64,000 bases of DNA from Paraburkholderia sp. FT54 (GTDB taxonomy: Bacteria; Pseudomonadota; Gammaproteobacteria; Burkholderiales; Burkholderiaceae). This document shows, piece after piece, positions 35,401-44,114 of this stretch. The stretch is from contig NZ_CP134196.1 in assembly GCF_031585635.1 (NCBI RefSeq), positions 1,860,001-1,924,000 of the forward strand. Reading direction: 5' to 3'. Below the pieces are notes generated by a model. It saw only the letters and a program-made list of their open reading frames with translations. It had not been told where the DNA came from and did not search any database. Positions within the stretch are counted from its first letter, which is position 1. Every line of letters begins with the position of its first letter. Position numbers and translations under genes: made by a program.

Positions 35401-35803
35401 TTCGGTGATCGCGATGATCGGCATCATTCTGCTGATCGGCATCGTCAAGAAAAACGGCATCATGATGGTGGATGTCGCGATCCAGTTGCAGCGCCATGAA
35501 GGCATGAACGCGCGCGACGCGATTCACGAGGCCGCCGTGGTGCGGCTGCGCCCGATCATGATGACGACCGCGGCCGCCGTGCTGGGCGCCGTGCCGCTTG
35601 CGATCGGCATCGGCCAGGGCGCGTCGCTGCGCCAGCCGCTCGGCGTGACGGTCATGGGCGGCCTGCTCGTGAGTCAGGTCTTTACGTTGTACACCACGCC
35701 GGTGATTTATCTGTACCTCGACCGGCTGCGCGCCCGACTCGCGAAATGGTCGGCGCGCCTGCCGTGGAATCGCCGCGGCGAAGCACCAGATACGAGCGCA
35801 TGA
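32483..35803 (+). CDS. mdtC: RND multidrug efflux pump subunit MdtC, with insertion
   Basis: A 1106-aa RND transporter overlapping mdtB by 4 nt. It has TGFVVDDAVVVLEN in TM4 and IGIVKKNGIMMVD near TM10-11. It is about 80 residues longer than E. coli MdtC. The extra length is mostly a Ser/Asn/Thr/Gln-rich segment at residues ~772-846, between YLSTAAG and MVPLSAL, in the second periplasmic loop. The first and last parts are normal. It partners MdtB in the heteromeric pump. Confidence 0.92.
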   Translation: MNISALFIRRPVATALLAVAILISGALAYFRLPVAPLPNIAYPVIALQANMAGASPEIMAATVAEPLERRLATIADVNQLTSISYVGSSMIIVVFGLNRDINGAARDVQAAIQAARADLPTTLRSNPTYRQYNPAGAPIMVLALTSDTLTKAQLYDSADSVIQQQLSQVDGVGQITLGGGALPSVRVELEPGKLNSYGIGLEDVRAAIGAANANSAKGHIDQGEQRYVVTSNDQINNAAPYRDVVIAYRDGAPVLLRDVAQVRDSNENIRNAGLYNGKSAVLVIVYPTPGSNVVQTVGQIRARLPIIEAALPSTIHVNVAIDRSESVNSSVADTERTLFIAVLLVVGVVFVFLLSPRATLIPAVALPLSIVGSFGPMYLLGYSIDNLSLMALTIGTGFVVDDAVVVLENIVRHLEAGLDPKEAALRGSAEVGFTVISMSLSLIAVFLPILLMPGIVGLLFHEFAVTLSIAILLSLLISLTITPVMCAYLLSRERAMHSPSRWARWAEAQFERFKQAYSRSLSTALDHALAVVLLLIGLLVLNVFLARFLSGTFFPEQDTGILIGQIIADQSVSFTAMEKKLAQLQSIVKQDPAVASVAGFTGGRALNTANVFIELKPLAQRHLSATEVVNRLRPKLNAVSGARLFLQAQQDLQIGGRQAAAEYQYTLSSDDANALFTWVPKLVTELGKYRGKMEDVNSDLQQNGLQTYVNFSRATAARYGFQPNQIDNVLYDAFGQRTVSTIYNPLNQYFVVMEVAPAYWQYPQSLSQIYLSTAAGNANGTQQTQMSNATVKAVQQPAAVSSASSTLANTNSLNADAEANQQTNSISNSKGGNSSGSADSTAAETMVPLSALMTFSNSHTATQVNHQSGLVAGTISFNLPAGGSLSEAGQIIAQAERDIGMPASVHGAFAGAAQAYAQSMGAVPLLILAALVVVYLVLGVLYENTVHPLTILSTLPSAGIGATLALLIFGTPFSVIAMIGIILLIGIVKKNGIMMVDVAIQLQRHEGMNARDAIHEAAVVRLRPIMMTTAAAVLGAVPLAIGIGQGASLRQPLGVTVMGGLLVSQVFTLYTTPVIYLYLDRLRARLAKWSARLPWNRRGEAPDTSA

Positions 35804-37296
35804 TGAAGACGATCTCCCGCACCCGGCTGGCCGGCGCGATGCTGGCCTTATCGACTGTGTTGACAGGCGGCTGCATGGTCGGCCCCGACTATCATCGCCC
35901 GCCCGTCGCCACGCCCGCCACGTGGAAGGAGCTGCCCGGCTGGACCGAAGCGCAGCCCGCCGCCGAGCGCCCGAAGGGCGAGTGGTGGACCGGCTTCAAC
36001 GACCCGCTCATGGATGAATTCGAGCCGCTCGTGTCGGTGTCGAACCAGACCGTGCGCCTGGACTACGCGAACTACCAGCAGGCGCTCGCCGAAGTGCGGC
36101 TCGCGCGCAGCGCCCTGTTCCCGACCATCGGCGTGACCGGGTCGGTGACTCGCGCGCGTTCGTCGACCGGCAACTTCAGCAGCAGTTCATTTGGCGGCGC
36201 CGCGGGCGCGAGCAGCTTCCAGCGCGTGAACAACGCCGGCTCGCTCGAAGCCAACGCGAGTTGGGCACCCGACCTGTGGGGCCTCGTGCGACGCAACATC
36301 GAGGCGAGCGCCGCCACCGCACAGGCGAGCCAGGCGACCCTCGCGAACGCCACGCTCTCCGAGCAGATCGCGCTGGCGACCGCGATCATCGATCTGCGCG
36401 TGACGGATGCGAATATCGACTTGCTCAATCACACCGTCGATGCGTTCGAGCAATCGTTGCGCGTCGTCGCCGAGCAGGACCGGGCCGGCACCGTGCCGCC
36501 CTCCGATCTGGTGAGCGCACAGACGCAACTGGAGTCGGCGCAATCGAGTCTGATTGCGCTGGGTGTCGCGCGAGCTCAAAACGTGCATGCGATCGCCGTG
36601 CTGGTCGGCAAAAATCCGGAAGAACTGGACATACCCGCGAACACCACGCTGCCGACGCTGCCGTCCATTCCGCTCAGCGTACCGTCCACGCTGCTGGAGC
36701 GCCGGCCCGACATTGCCGCCGCCGAGCGCCAGATGGCGGCGCAGAACGCCGCGATCGGCGTGGCCGTGGCGGCCTATTACCCGACCATTTCGCTATCGGC
36801 GCTGGACGGCTTCACGCAGTCGCCGTTGGCCGGCCTGCTGCACATCTCCAACTATGTCTGGTCATTGGGTGGGCAGGCCAGCGAAACGCTGTTCGATGGC
36901 GGCCAACGCAACGCACAGGTCGACGCGGCAAAAGCGTCTTATGAAGCGGCCGTGGCCAATTATCGCGGCACGGTCCTGGCGGCGTTCCAGGGCGTGGAGA
37001 ACGACCTGGCCGGCTTGCGTATCCTCGCGCAGCAAGCCGAGGTACTGGAGCGCGCCGTACGCGACGCGACGCGCGGCACCGAGATCGCGCGCAATGAATA
37101 CCAGGCGGGGACCGTGGACTTTACGACGGTCGCGACCGCGCAAACCGCCCAGTTGAATCTTCAGCAGACCGCGTTGAACGTGCAGCAAACGCGGCTGCTC
37201 GATGCGGCGTCGTTGATCGGCGATCTGGGAGGCGGCTGGTCCGCCAGCGAACTGAGTGATCCGCGCAAGACGGGGCAACAGCAAGTCTCGCCTTGA
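35800..37296 (+). CDS. Outer-membrane efflux lipoprotein (NodT/OprM type)
   Basis: A 498-aa TolC-like outer-membrane factor. The signal peptide ends in the lipobox LTGGC, followed by MVGPDYHRP, the usual start of the mature lipoprotein. Two OEP repeats follow, with ending motifs LLERRPDIAAAERQM and ARNEYQAGTVDFTTV. The start codon overlaps the mdtC TGA (ATGATGA), so translation is coupled. It completes the tripartite pump encoded by the operon. Confidence 0.9.
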   Translation: MMKTISRTRLAGAMLALSTVLTGGCMVGPDYHRPPVATPATWKELPGWTEAQPAAERPKGEWWTGFNDPLMDEFEPLVSVSNQTVRLDYANYQQALAEVRLARSALFPTIGVTGSVTRARSSTGNFSSSSFGGAAGASSFQRVNNAGSLEANASWAPDLWGLVRRNIEASAATAQASQATLANATLSEQIALATAIIDLRVTDANIDLLNHTVDAFEQSLRVVAEQDRAGTVPPSDLVSAQTQLESAQSSLIALGVARAQNVHAIAVLVGKNPEELDIPANTTLPTLPSIPLSVPSTLLERRPDIAAAERQMAAQNAAIGVAVAAYYPTISLSALDGFTQSPLAGLLHISNYVWSLGGQASETLFDGGQRNAQVDAAKASYEAAVANYRGTVLAAFQGVENDLAGLRILAQQAEVLERAVRDATRGTEIARNEYQAGTVDFTTVATAQTAQLNLQQTALNVQQTRLLDAASLIGDLGGGWSASELSDPRKTGQQQVSP

Positions 37297-37327
37297 ACCG
37301 GGCTCGTCGGCCTAATCGCTTCAGGCG

Positions 37328-38179
37328 CTAGTCGTTGTCTTTCGCGACCTCGGCGCCCGCGATCCGATGCCGCGCGAGCGACGCCGCGACGAAGCCGGAC
37401 GCTTTCATGTCTTCGACGAATGTCGACAGATAGGCGGCCGCGGCGTCGCCCTTTGCTTTGGGTACGCCCATCGCCTGACGGATCACCATGAAGCGCTGGT
37501 CCAATAGCCGCAATCCATCGGTTTTGGCGGCGTCCTTTTCGAGCTGCTGCTTGACGCCGGCGGCCACGTCCAGATGCTGATCGAGAAAGCCCTGCACGAC
37601 CGCGGGCGACGTGGCAATGCGCACGAGCGTCGCGTGGTGCAGTTCGCGCGTCAGAAACAGATCGTAGGCGCTGCCCTTGCCGACCGCGACCGTCACGCCG
37701 GGTCGATCGACCTGCTCGTTGGTGGTGATCGGCGAGGCGTCGCGCACGAGATAAAAGCCCTCTATCAGCACGTACGGCTTTGTGAATGCGATTTCCTGGC
37801 CACGCTGCGGATCGACCGCGAAGAAACCGATGTCGGCCTTGTCCTGATTGACGTTCTCAACCGAGGCGCCCGCCGATTTGACCGCGACCAGTTGCAGCGG
37901 CACGCCGAGTCGTTTGGCGAGTTCGGTGGCGAGATCGACGGACACGCCGACCGGCTTGCCCGTCGTTGGATCGAGCGTCGCCAGCACGGGGTTGCCGAGG
38001 TTGATCGACGCGCGCAGCGTGCCGGACGGAGCGAGTACGGCCGCCATTGATGCGCCGGCCGGTTTTGGGTGTGTCGCTCGCGAGGCGCTCGCGTCGTTGG
38101 GCTGTGCGAACGCGGGCAGGACCGCGCCAGATATGAGGATGGATGTCAATATTCTGAGCATGCTGCCGTGTCGCTCCAT
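37328..38179 (-). CDS. Periplasmic amino-acid-type solute-binding protein (family 3)
   Basis: A 283-aa secreted protein. The signal peptide is LRILTSILISGAVLPAFAQ. The family-3 pattern is visible: GTLRASINLGNPVLA, then PVGVSVDLATELAKRLG, DIGFFAVDPQRGQEIAFTKPYV, and VAVGKGSAYDLFLTREL. No permease or ATPase gene is adjacent, so it is an orphan binding protein. A start at the second Met (38161) is also possible. It converges on the efflux operon. Confidence 0.85.
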   Translation of the reverse strand: MERHGSMLRILTSILISGAVLPAFAQPNDASASRATHPKPAGASMAAVLAPSGTLRASINLGNPVLATLDPTTGKPVGVSVDLATELAKRLGVPLQLVAVKSAGASVENVNQDKADIGFFAVDPQRGQEIAFTKPYVLIEGFYLVRDASPITTNEQVDRPGVTVAVGKGSAYDLFLTRELHHATLVRIATSPAVVQGFLDQHLDVAAGVKQQLEKDAAKTDGLRLLDQRFMVIRQAMGVPKAKGDAAAAYLSTFVEDMKASGFVAASLARHRIAGAEVAKDND

Positions 38180-38218
38180 GTTTGAACGTCTTGTTGTCGA
38201 TGCCCACCCGATGTCTTC

Positions 38219-38446
38219 TCAGGATAGCGAAGCAAGCATGTTCGACAACCGTCTGATATGCGCCTTGAACGCATCGCTCGCCTCGCGATCGGTGGTGGGA
38301 TTCAGATGCGACGTCTCGGCGAGTTGGGCCTGCTCGTGGAAATCGTTAGCGACCGCGCGGCGCACGTCCGACGGCAACGACCGTACGATGGAAACCAGTA
38401 ACGCCTCCTCGGCGTGGATCATGCCCAGAATCGAATGAATGTCCAT
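38219..38446 (-). CDS. Small helical hypothetical protein
   Basis: A 75-aa protein with GGAG 8 nt before the ATG at 38446. It is mostly helical (IHSILGMIHAEEALLVSIVRSL, FHEQAQLAETSH, FKAHIRRLSNMLASL). No family is recognised. It lies upstream of the binding-protein gene with a 39-nt gap and may share its promoter. Confidence 0.5.
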   Translation of the reverse strand: MDIHSILGMIHAEEALLVSIVRSLPSDVRRAVANDFHEQAQLAETSHLNPTTDREASDAFKAHIRRLSNMLASLS

Positions 38447-38597
38447 GGAACAAACTCCGTTGTTGGCGCAATAAGTCAAATCTAGCATGCTCCGCGCTGA
38501 GTAATCCGGTTACTTCCGCATACCTCTCGTTACAAACCGTCAGCGGGCGGTTGGTTATGATGTGCGATTGGATCGCTCTGAGCGTCGTTGGCTAATT

Positions 38598-39287
38598 ATG
38601 AGGAAAATCGGAAAAGTATTGGTGGTCGGCCTCGTGCTTGCAGAGGTTGCGTTCGGCGTTTACCTGCTGTCCCCCAAAAGCGACCCAGCGACGCGCAAAC
38701 CCGGCGCGGTCGCGGGCGACGATACAACGCTGGCTGCGGATACTGTTCAATCCGGCACCTTGCGTGCGACCGCCGGGAACGCCGCCAGCGCGCCGCCGCC
38801 CGGCGCGAACATGGACGACGCCGCTCGCGTCCCAACGCAATCCGTCGAGGGCCACATCGCGCCCGCGGCAGCTCCGCCACCCGCGCAAGTGCCGCGGCAA
38901 CTAGCAGAGCCGCATCCACAAACGCGGCAAACGCCGCAAACGCCGCAAACGCCGGCATTGGTTGCGGCCCCCGCCCCTGCGCCCGCGCCCGCGGCTGCGC
39001 CCACCGAGTCAAAAACAGCCGCCGTACCGCCGACCGGACATGGCCGTGAAGGTCTGCGCCGCCGCGATTCGACTTCCGTCTCCACTGCGGCGACGGACGA
39101 ACTCGTCAAGGAATCCGCCAAGCTGGATCCGGCGCTTCCGCCGCCTCAGCCTGAGCCATTCGTGCACGACGATCAACCACATCGCGGCTCGAACGCGGTC
39201 GGGGCCGCGATGACACAACAGCTCGTTAAAGAGTCCGCCAGGCTCGATCCCGCATTGCCGCCGCCGAACCCGTCGGGTGTGCACTAG
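38598..39287 (+). CDS. Membrane-anchored Pro/Ala-rich protein with C-terminal repeats
   Basis: A 229-aa protein with an N-terminal anchor (IGKVLVVGLVLAEVAFGVYLL) and a long Ala/Pro/Gln-rich linker that includes a 9-nt DNA repeat giving QTPQTPQTP. Two near-identical C-terminal motifs follow: ELVKESAKLDPALPPP and QLVKESARLDPALPPP, about 37 residues apart. It is probably a periplasm-facing spacer with binding motifs. No family is recognised. Confidence 0.55.
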   Translation: MRKIGKVLVVGLVLAEVAFGVYLLSPKSDPATRKPGAVAGDDTTLAADTVQSGTLRATAGNAASAPPPGANMDDAARVPTQSVEGHIAPAAAPPPAQVPRQLAEPHPQTRQTPQTPQTPALVAAPAPAPAPAAAPTESKTAAVPPTGHGREGLRRRDSTSVSTAATDELVKESAKLDPALPPPQPEPFVHDDQPHRGSNAVGAAMTQQLVKESARLDPALPPPNPSGVH

Positions 39288-39350
39288 ACGGGGGAACGCC
39301 GCTCGTGCGAGCACGGTGATCATGTGCTCGGTCGCGCCATGGTCAACGAT

Positions 39351-39443
39351 CTAGTTCAAATCCATTCGTTGCGGCAGCAACACCATTGCTACCACAGCCG
39401 TGCAGCCTGCCATTGCCAGGCGCTTCGGCTTGGTCCCTTTCAT
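39351..39443 (-). CDS. 30-aa small membrane peptide coupled to the Rieske gene
   Basis: The ATG overlaps the Rieske TGA (ATGA) and GGAAGAGA lies 5 nt upstream. The peptide has a basic start (MKGTKPKR) and one hydrophobic stretch (LAMAGCTAVVAMVLL). It would be the last gene of the hydroquinone operon. The only support is spacing, ribosome site and composition. Confidence 0.35.
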   Translation of the reverse strand: MKGTKPKRLAMAGCTAVVAMVLLPQRMDLN

Positions 39444-39808
39444 AGCTGTCTCTTCCAGTCGTTATTGAATATCTGCCGCTCTTCGATGCGGATGTCGACC
39501 GGCGTGAGCGACGCGCCCTCACACGGTCCATCGACGCACACGCCGTCTTCGAAGCGAAACATCGCGCTGTGATGCGCGCACATCAGCAATTCGGCGTCGT
39601 AGGCCCAGAACGTGTTCGGTTCGTAGTTCAGCGGAATCGAAAAGTGCGGGCACACGTTGCGGTAAGCCCACGCGTCTTCGCCGCGGCGCAGAACCACGAC
39701 GCCTGGTGCGCCGGCCTGGTCAGCGGGGATTTCAAGCGCGCCGCCGTCGGGAATGTCGTCGAGCGCGCAGAGAAAGTCCTGGTGAGGTTCGGGATTCGCC
39801 GCGTTCAT
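39440..39808 (-). CDS. Rieske [2Fe-2S] ferredoxin-like protein
   Basis: A 122-aa single Rieske domain. The cluster ligands are Cys53-x-His55 (VCPHFS) and Cys77-x-x-His80 (MCAHHS). It probably carries electrons in the cytosol, perhaps to a ring-hydroxylating enzyme, or reactivates an iron dioxygenase as small ferredoxins do. It lies 12 nt after the hydroxyquinol dioxygenase in the same operon. No partner oxygenase or reductase is in the window. Confidence 0.85.
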   Translation of the reverse strand: MNAANPEPHQDFLCALDDIPDGGALEIPADQAGAPGVVVLRRGEDAWAYRNVCPHFSIPLNYEPNTFWAYDAELLMCAHHSAMFRFEDGVCVDGPCEGASLTPVDIRIEERQIFNNDWKRQL

Positions 39809-39820
39809 GGCCTCGCCTCC

Positions 39821-40684
39821 TCATGCCTGCTGCGCGGACAGCACAAAGTCGCGCTGCACTTCGAAGAATGGGCTTGGCAGCGCCCACTCTTTGGCGGCGG
39901 CAGCGTCGTGATTCGGCACGTAGTCGATCACGAGCGACGGCTTCGAGCCGAACACCGCGTCGGAATGAACATAGGGGTCGCCCTCCGAGTAAAGCGCGGT
40001 GGTCAGCGTCTCGTAGCCGGGCGCTACGATCAGGAAATGGATGTGGGCGGGCCGCATCGGATGACGGCCGGTCGCCATCAGCATCTGTCCAACCGGGCCG
40101 TCGGTCGGAATGGGATAGCTGGTCGGTTTGATGGTCCTGAATGCGTATTCGCCGTTCGGCCCCGAGCGGAATTTGCCGCGCAGGTTGCTCTCGGGCTGAT
40201 CGGGATCCTGGCCTTCGTACATGCCGTTGTTCGCGGTTTCCCATACCTCGATCAACGCACCGGCCACGGGCGCACCGCGCTCGTCGACGAGACGCCCATG
40301 AATCAGCGTCGGCTCGCCTTCCGTGCGCGCGATGTTGGCGCCGAACTCCTCTTCCTTCGCGCCTTCGCGATAGAACGGGCCGAGCAGACTGCTTTCGGTG
40401 GTGACGCCACCGCGCCCGTGATTGATCGCGTCGACCATGATCGACAGGCCGAGTGTGTCCGACAGCAGAATGAACTCCTGGCGAATGCCGTTGCACATCT
40501 TGCCGGTAGCGGTCAGGAATTCGATGCCGCGGCGCCATTCGTCGCCGGTCAGTTCAACTTCGCTGGCGAATGCATGCAGATGCGTGACCAGCGCGGTCAT
40601 GATCTGCTTCAGGCGTGGATCGGTGCAATCGGCGAAGGTGTTGAGCACGTTTCGCGTCAATGGATGGATGGTTTCGTCGTTCAT
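39821..40684 (-). CDS. Hydroxyquinol 1,2-dioxygenase (intradiol)
   Basis: A 287-aa Fe(III) intradiol enzyme that cleaves 1,2,4-benzenetriol to maleylacetate. It has an N-terminal helical dimer domain and then the catalytic barrel. The four iron ligands are placed as in the family: Tyr156 (GMYEGQ), Tyr190 (SYPIPTDGP), His214 and His216 (RPAHIHF). Catechol 1,2-dioxygenase is the alternative. The maleylacetate reductase in the same operon makes hydroxyquinol the better substrate. The ATG at 40684 lies 8 nt after the permease stop. Confidence 0.88.
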   Translation of the reverse strand: MNDETIHPLTRNVLNTFADCTDPRLKQIMTALVTHLHAFASEVELTGDEWRRGIEFLTATGKMCNGIRQEFILLSDTLGLSIMVDAINHGRGGVTTESSLLGPFYREGAKEEEFGANIARTEGEPTLIHGRLVDERGAPVAGALIEVWETANNGMYEGQDPDQPESNLRGKFRSGPNGEYAFRTIKPTSYPIPTDGPVGQMLMATGRHPMRPAHIHFLIVAPGYETLTTALYSEGDPYVHSDAVFGSKPSLVIDYVPNHDAAAAKEWALPSPFFEVQRDFVLSAQQA

Positions 40685-40692
40685 GGTTGGCC

Positions 40693-41784
40693 TCATGCGC
40701 GATGTGCCGCCGGGCGCGCGTCGAGCGAATCGGACGCGCCGTCCGGCGAGCGTTGTTGAGACGGGCCCGCGTCGCGAAACACGACGCGCCGGCCCACGGG
40801 GAACAATTGCAGGCCGTAGCGCTGCGACACGAAGCCCCACAGTCCTTGCGGAAAGAACATGGTCACGACGATCGCCAGCGCGCCGAGGCCGATCAGATAC
40901 CAGGTGCCGAAATCAGACAGGAACTGGTTCAACAGGAAGAAAATCAGCGCGCCGACAATCGGCCCTTCGAGCGTGCCGAGACCGCCGATCATCACGATGA
41001 AAATACCGAACGCGCTCCAGTTCACCGAGAACGCGGCGTCGGGCGAAATGCGCAGGTTGCCGACGAAGTACAGGCCGCCCGCCAACGCGGTGCCGCACGC
41101 CGACACCAGATAGACGATCAGGCGCGCGCGCTTCACGTCGACGCCCTGGCTGCTGGCGGCCACCGCGTTGTCGCGCATCGCGGTCAACGCGAGACCGGCT
41201 TTCGAGCGCAGAAACAGATACAGCAGACCGATCGCCGCCGCGACGATGGCCAGCGCCAGCCACAGCGTCAGCGATTCGCGCAGCGCGCGCGGCACCTCCT
41301 GCAATGCGGTGAGGCTCGTGCCCGAGCCGCCGCCGAGCACCGAGACGTTCGCCACCGTCAACCGGAACACTTCGGCGATCACCCAGGTGCCGATCGCGAA
41401 GTACCCGCCTTCGAGCCGGAACGCCACCATCGACACCGGAATCGCCACCGCCGTCGCAATCACGGCAGCAATCGGCACCGCGATGAACGGCGAGATGCCG
41501 CAGTAGTTGGCGAGAATCAGCATGCCGTAGCCGCCGATGCCGAAAAATGCCTGCTGGCCGATCGACACCATCCCGCCATAACCCGCCAGCAGGTTCCACA
41601 TCAACGCGAATACCAGGTAGGATGCCAGTTGCACGAAGTCGCGCATGGCGTCGCGCCCTGCCCACCACGGCGCGCTCGCCACCGCCAGCGCGACGATCAG
41701 CAGCACGATCACCGCCACGCGGCTCGCACGCGTCGCGCGCCGCACCTCGAAGCCCGCTGCGGGCTGGTTCAATTGCATGGTCAT
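40693..41784 (-). CDS. Branched-chain-type ABC permease (LivM-like)
   Basis: A 363-aa inner-membrane permease with 8-10 helices and the LivM pattern (SIGQQAFFGIGGYGMLIL; DNAVAASSQGVDVKRARL; IGGLGTLEGPIVGALIF). It is part of a complete importer encoded in the catabolic operon, so the substrate is probably an aromatic acid or phenolic rather than Leu/Ile/Val. GAGG precedes the ATG at 41784. Confidence 0.9.
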   Translation of the reverse strand: MTMQLNQPAAGFEVRRATRASRVAVIVLLIVALAVASAPWWAGRDAMRDFVQLASYLVFALMWNLLAGYGGMVSIGQQAFFGIGGYGMLILANYCGISPFIAVPIAAVIATAVAIPVSMVAFRLEGGYFAIGTWVIAEVFRLTVANVSVLGGGSGTSLTALQEVPRALRESLTLWLALAIVAAAIGLLYLFLRSKAGLALTAMRDNAVAASSQGVDVKRARLIVYLVSACGTALAGGLYFVGNLRISPDAAFSVNWSAFGIFIVMIGGLGTLEGPIVGALIFFLLNQFLSDFGTWYLIGLGALAIVVTMFFPQGLWGFVSQRYGLQLFPVGRRVVFRDAGPSQQRSPDGASDSLDARPAAHRA

Positions 41785-41794
41785 ATCGAAGCCT

Positions 41795-42661
41795 CTATGC
41801 GGTTTTGGGCAGCAAGCCCTGCGGCCGCGCCACCAGCACGCCGAGAAACACCACGTGGCCGAGCCAGATACCCCAGCCGGGGTCGAAGTAAAAGCCCACC
41901 TGCTGCGCGATACCGAGCGCCATGCCGCCGACGAAGGTGCCCCAGAACGACCCCATTCCGCCGATGATCACCGCCTCGAACGCATACAGCAGCAGCGCCG
42001 GGCCATCGCTCGGCGACACCGCCGTGCGCATCGAATAGAGCGCCGCGGCCACCGCGATCAGCACGAAGGCGATGCCCATCGCCAGCGCATAGGTGCGGCG
42101 GTACGAGACGCCCATCAGTTGCACGATCTCGCGATCGTCGGAGGTGGCGCGAAACGCGCGGCCGAGCGGTGTGCGGCCGAACAGCCACTGCATCGCGAAG
42201 GCGAGCGCCACCGTCGCCACCAGCGTGACGAGCGGCAGATAGCCGAGCGTGATGCCGCCCGCGAACGTGATGCTGCGCGATTCGAAGCTGCCGGTGGCGA
42301 TGGAACGCGGATCCGCGGAGAACATCTGCTGCAACACGTTCTGAATCACGATCGACAAGCCGAACGTCACGATCAGCGACGGCAGCGGATCGCGGCTGCT
42401 GACGCGGTTCAGAAGCGCGAACTGCACGGCATAGCCCGCGCCGAACGCGATCACGAGCAACAGTACGAGCGCAACGGCGAGCGGCAGATGGGCGAAGCTC
42501 GTCAACGCGAACAGCACGAACACCAGCAGCACGATGAAGTCGCCATGCGCGGTATTGGTCAGACGCATCACGCCGAACACCAGTGACTGGCCCATCGCGA
42601 AGAGCCCGTAAAGCGCGCCCAACAGCACGCCTTGCACGACGATATTGATGAGCGTGTTCAT
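41795..42661 (-). CDS. Branched-chain-type ABC permease (LivH-like)
   Basis: A 288-aa inner-membrane permease. The LivH features are VQGVLLGALYGLFAMGQSLVFGVMRLTN at the start, DDREIVQLMGVSYRR in the cytoplasmic loop and IGGMGSFWGTFVGG near the end. Its ATG overlaps the LivF stop (ATGA). It pairs with the downstream LivM-like permease. Confidence 0.9.
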   Translation of the reverse strand: MNTLINIVVQGVLLGALYGLFAMGQSLVFGVMRLTNTAHGDFIVLLVFVLFALTSFAHLPLAVALVLLLVIAFGAGYAVQFALLNRVSSRDPLPSLIVTFGLSIVIQNVLQQMFSADPRSIATGSFESRSITFAGGITLGYLPLVTLVATVALAFAMQWLFGRTPLGRAFRATSDDREIVQLMGVSYRRTYALAMGIAFVLIAVAAALYSMRTAVSPSDGPALLLYAFEAVIIGGMGSFWGTFVGGMALGIAQQVGFYFDPGWGIWLGHVVFLGVLVARPQGLLPKTA

Positions 42662-43368
42662 GCCGCCACTCCAAAATACGCCTGCGTGATCGCCTCGTCC
42701 GACACCTCGGCAGATACGCCGGTCAACGAAACGCGCCCTTCCTGCAAGCAATAAAAACGCGACGAGACGCGGCGTGCCAGTTGCACGTCCTGTTCGACGA
42801 CAATCGCGCTCATGCCATGCGAGACGATCTCGGGCAACGCTGCATAGATTTCGCGGACGATCACCGGCGCGAGACCGAGCGAGAGTTCGTCGCACATCAG
42901 CAGATCGGGGTTGCTCATCAGCGCGCGGCCGATCGCCACCATCTGCTGCTGACCGCCCGACAACGCGGTGGCCGCGTGATGACGGCGCGTTTGCAACGCC
43001 GGGAACAGCGCATAGACGCTTTGCAGATTCCAGCGTCCCCGCCGCTTGCTGAACGCGCCGAGCAACAGGTTCTCTTCGACGGTCAAACTCGCAAACAGAC
43101 GCCGCCCTTCCGGCACCAGCGCAATGCCCTTGCCGACAATGCTCGCCGCAGCCGCAGCGCCGATCGGCTCGCCGCGATAGAGAATTTGCTCGGCGGTGCG
43201 CGGACGCAGCAGGCCCGCCACCGATTTCAGAAAGGTCGATTTACCCGCTCCGTTCGACCCGATCAGCGCGATCACTTCGCCCGGCGCCACCGTCACGTCG
43301 ATGCCGAACAGCGCCTGGAAGTCACCGTAAAACGCGCTCAGCGCGCGAGTCTCCAATAGTGCCGACAT
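42658..43368 (-). CDS. Branched-chain-type ABC ATPase (LivF-like)
   Basis: A 236-aa ATPase with Walker A GSNGAGKST, signature ALSGGQQQM and Walker B LLMCDELSLGLAP; the last usually reads DEPS, here DELS. PEGRRLFASLTVEENL is the LivF hallmark. It starts 2 nt after the LivG stop, with GGAGG across the junction. It powers the importer with LivG. Confidence 0.9.
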   Translation of the reverse strand: MSALLETRALSAFYGDFQALFGIDVTVAPGEVIALIGSNGAGKSTFLKSVAGLLRPRTAEQILYRGEPIGAAAAASIVGKGIALVPEGRRLFASLTVEENLLLGAFSKRRGRWNLQSVYALFPALQTRRHHAATALSGGQQQMVAIGRALMSNPDLLMCDELSLGLAPVIVREIYAALPEIVSHGMSAIVVEQDVQLARRVSSRFYCLQEGRVSLTGVSAEVSDEAITQAYFGVAA

Positions 43369-43370
43369 GA

Positions 43371-44093
<723 letters not shown>

Positions 44094-44114
44094 CACTGCT
44101 CTCCGCTTCTGAAA

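Noticed and set aside
29340..35527. Long minus-strand open frames (up to 586 codons) opposite mdtB and mdtC
   Set aside because: Arg/His/Asp-rich composition typical of antisense shadows of RND pump genes; the plus strand has full RND motifs.
38936..38962. Tandem 9-nt repeat as a separate element
   Set aside because: It is in-frame coding repeat (QTP) within the Pro/Ala-rich linker, not an independent feature.
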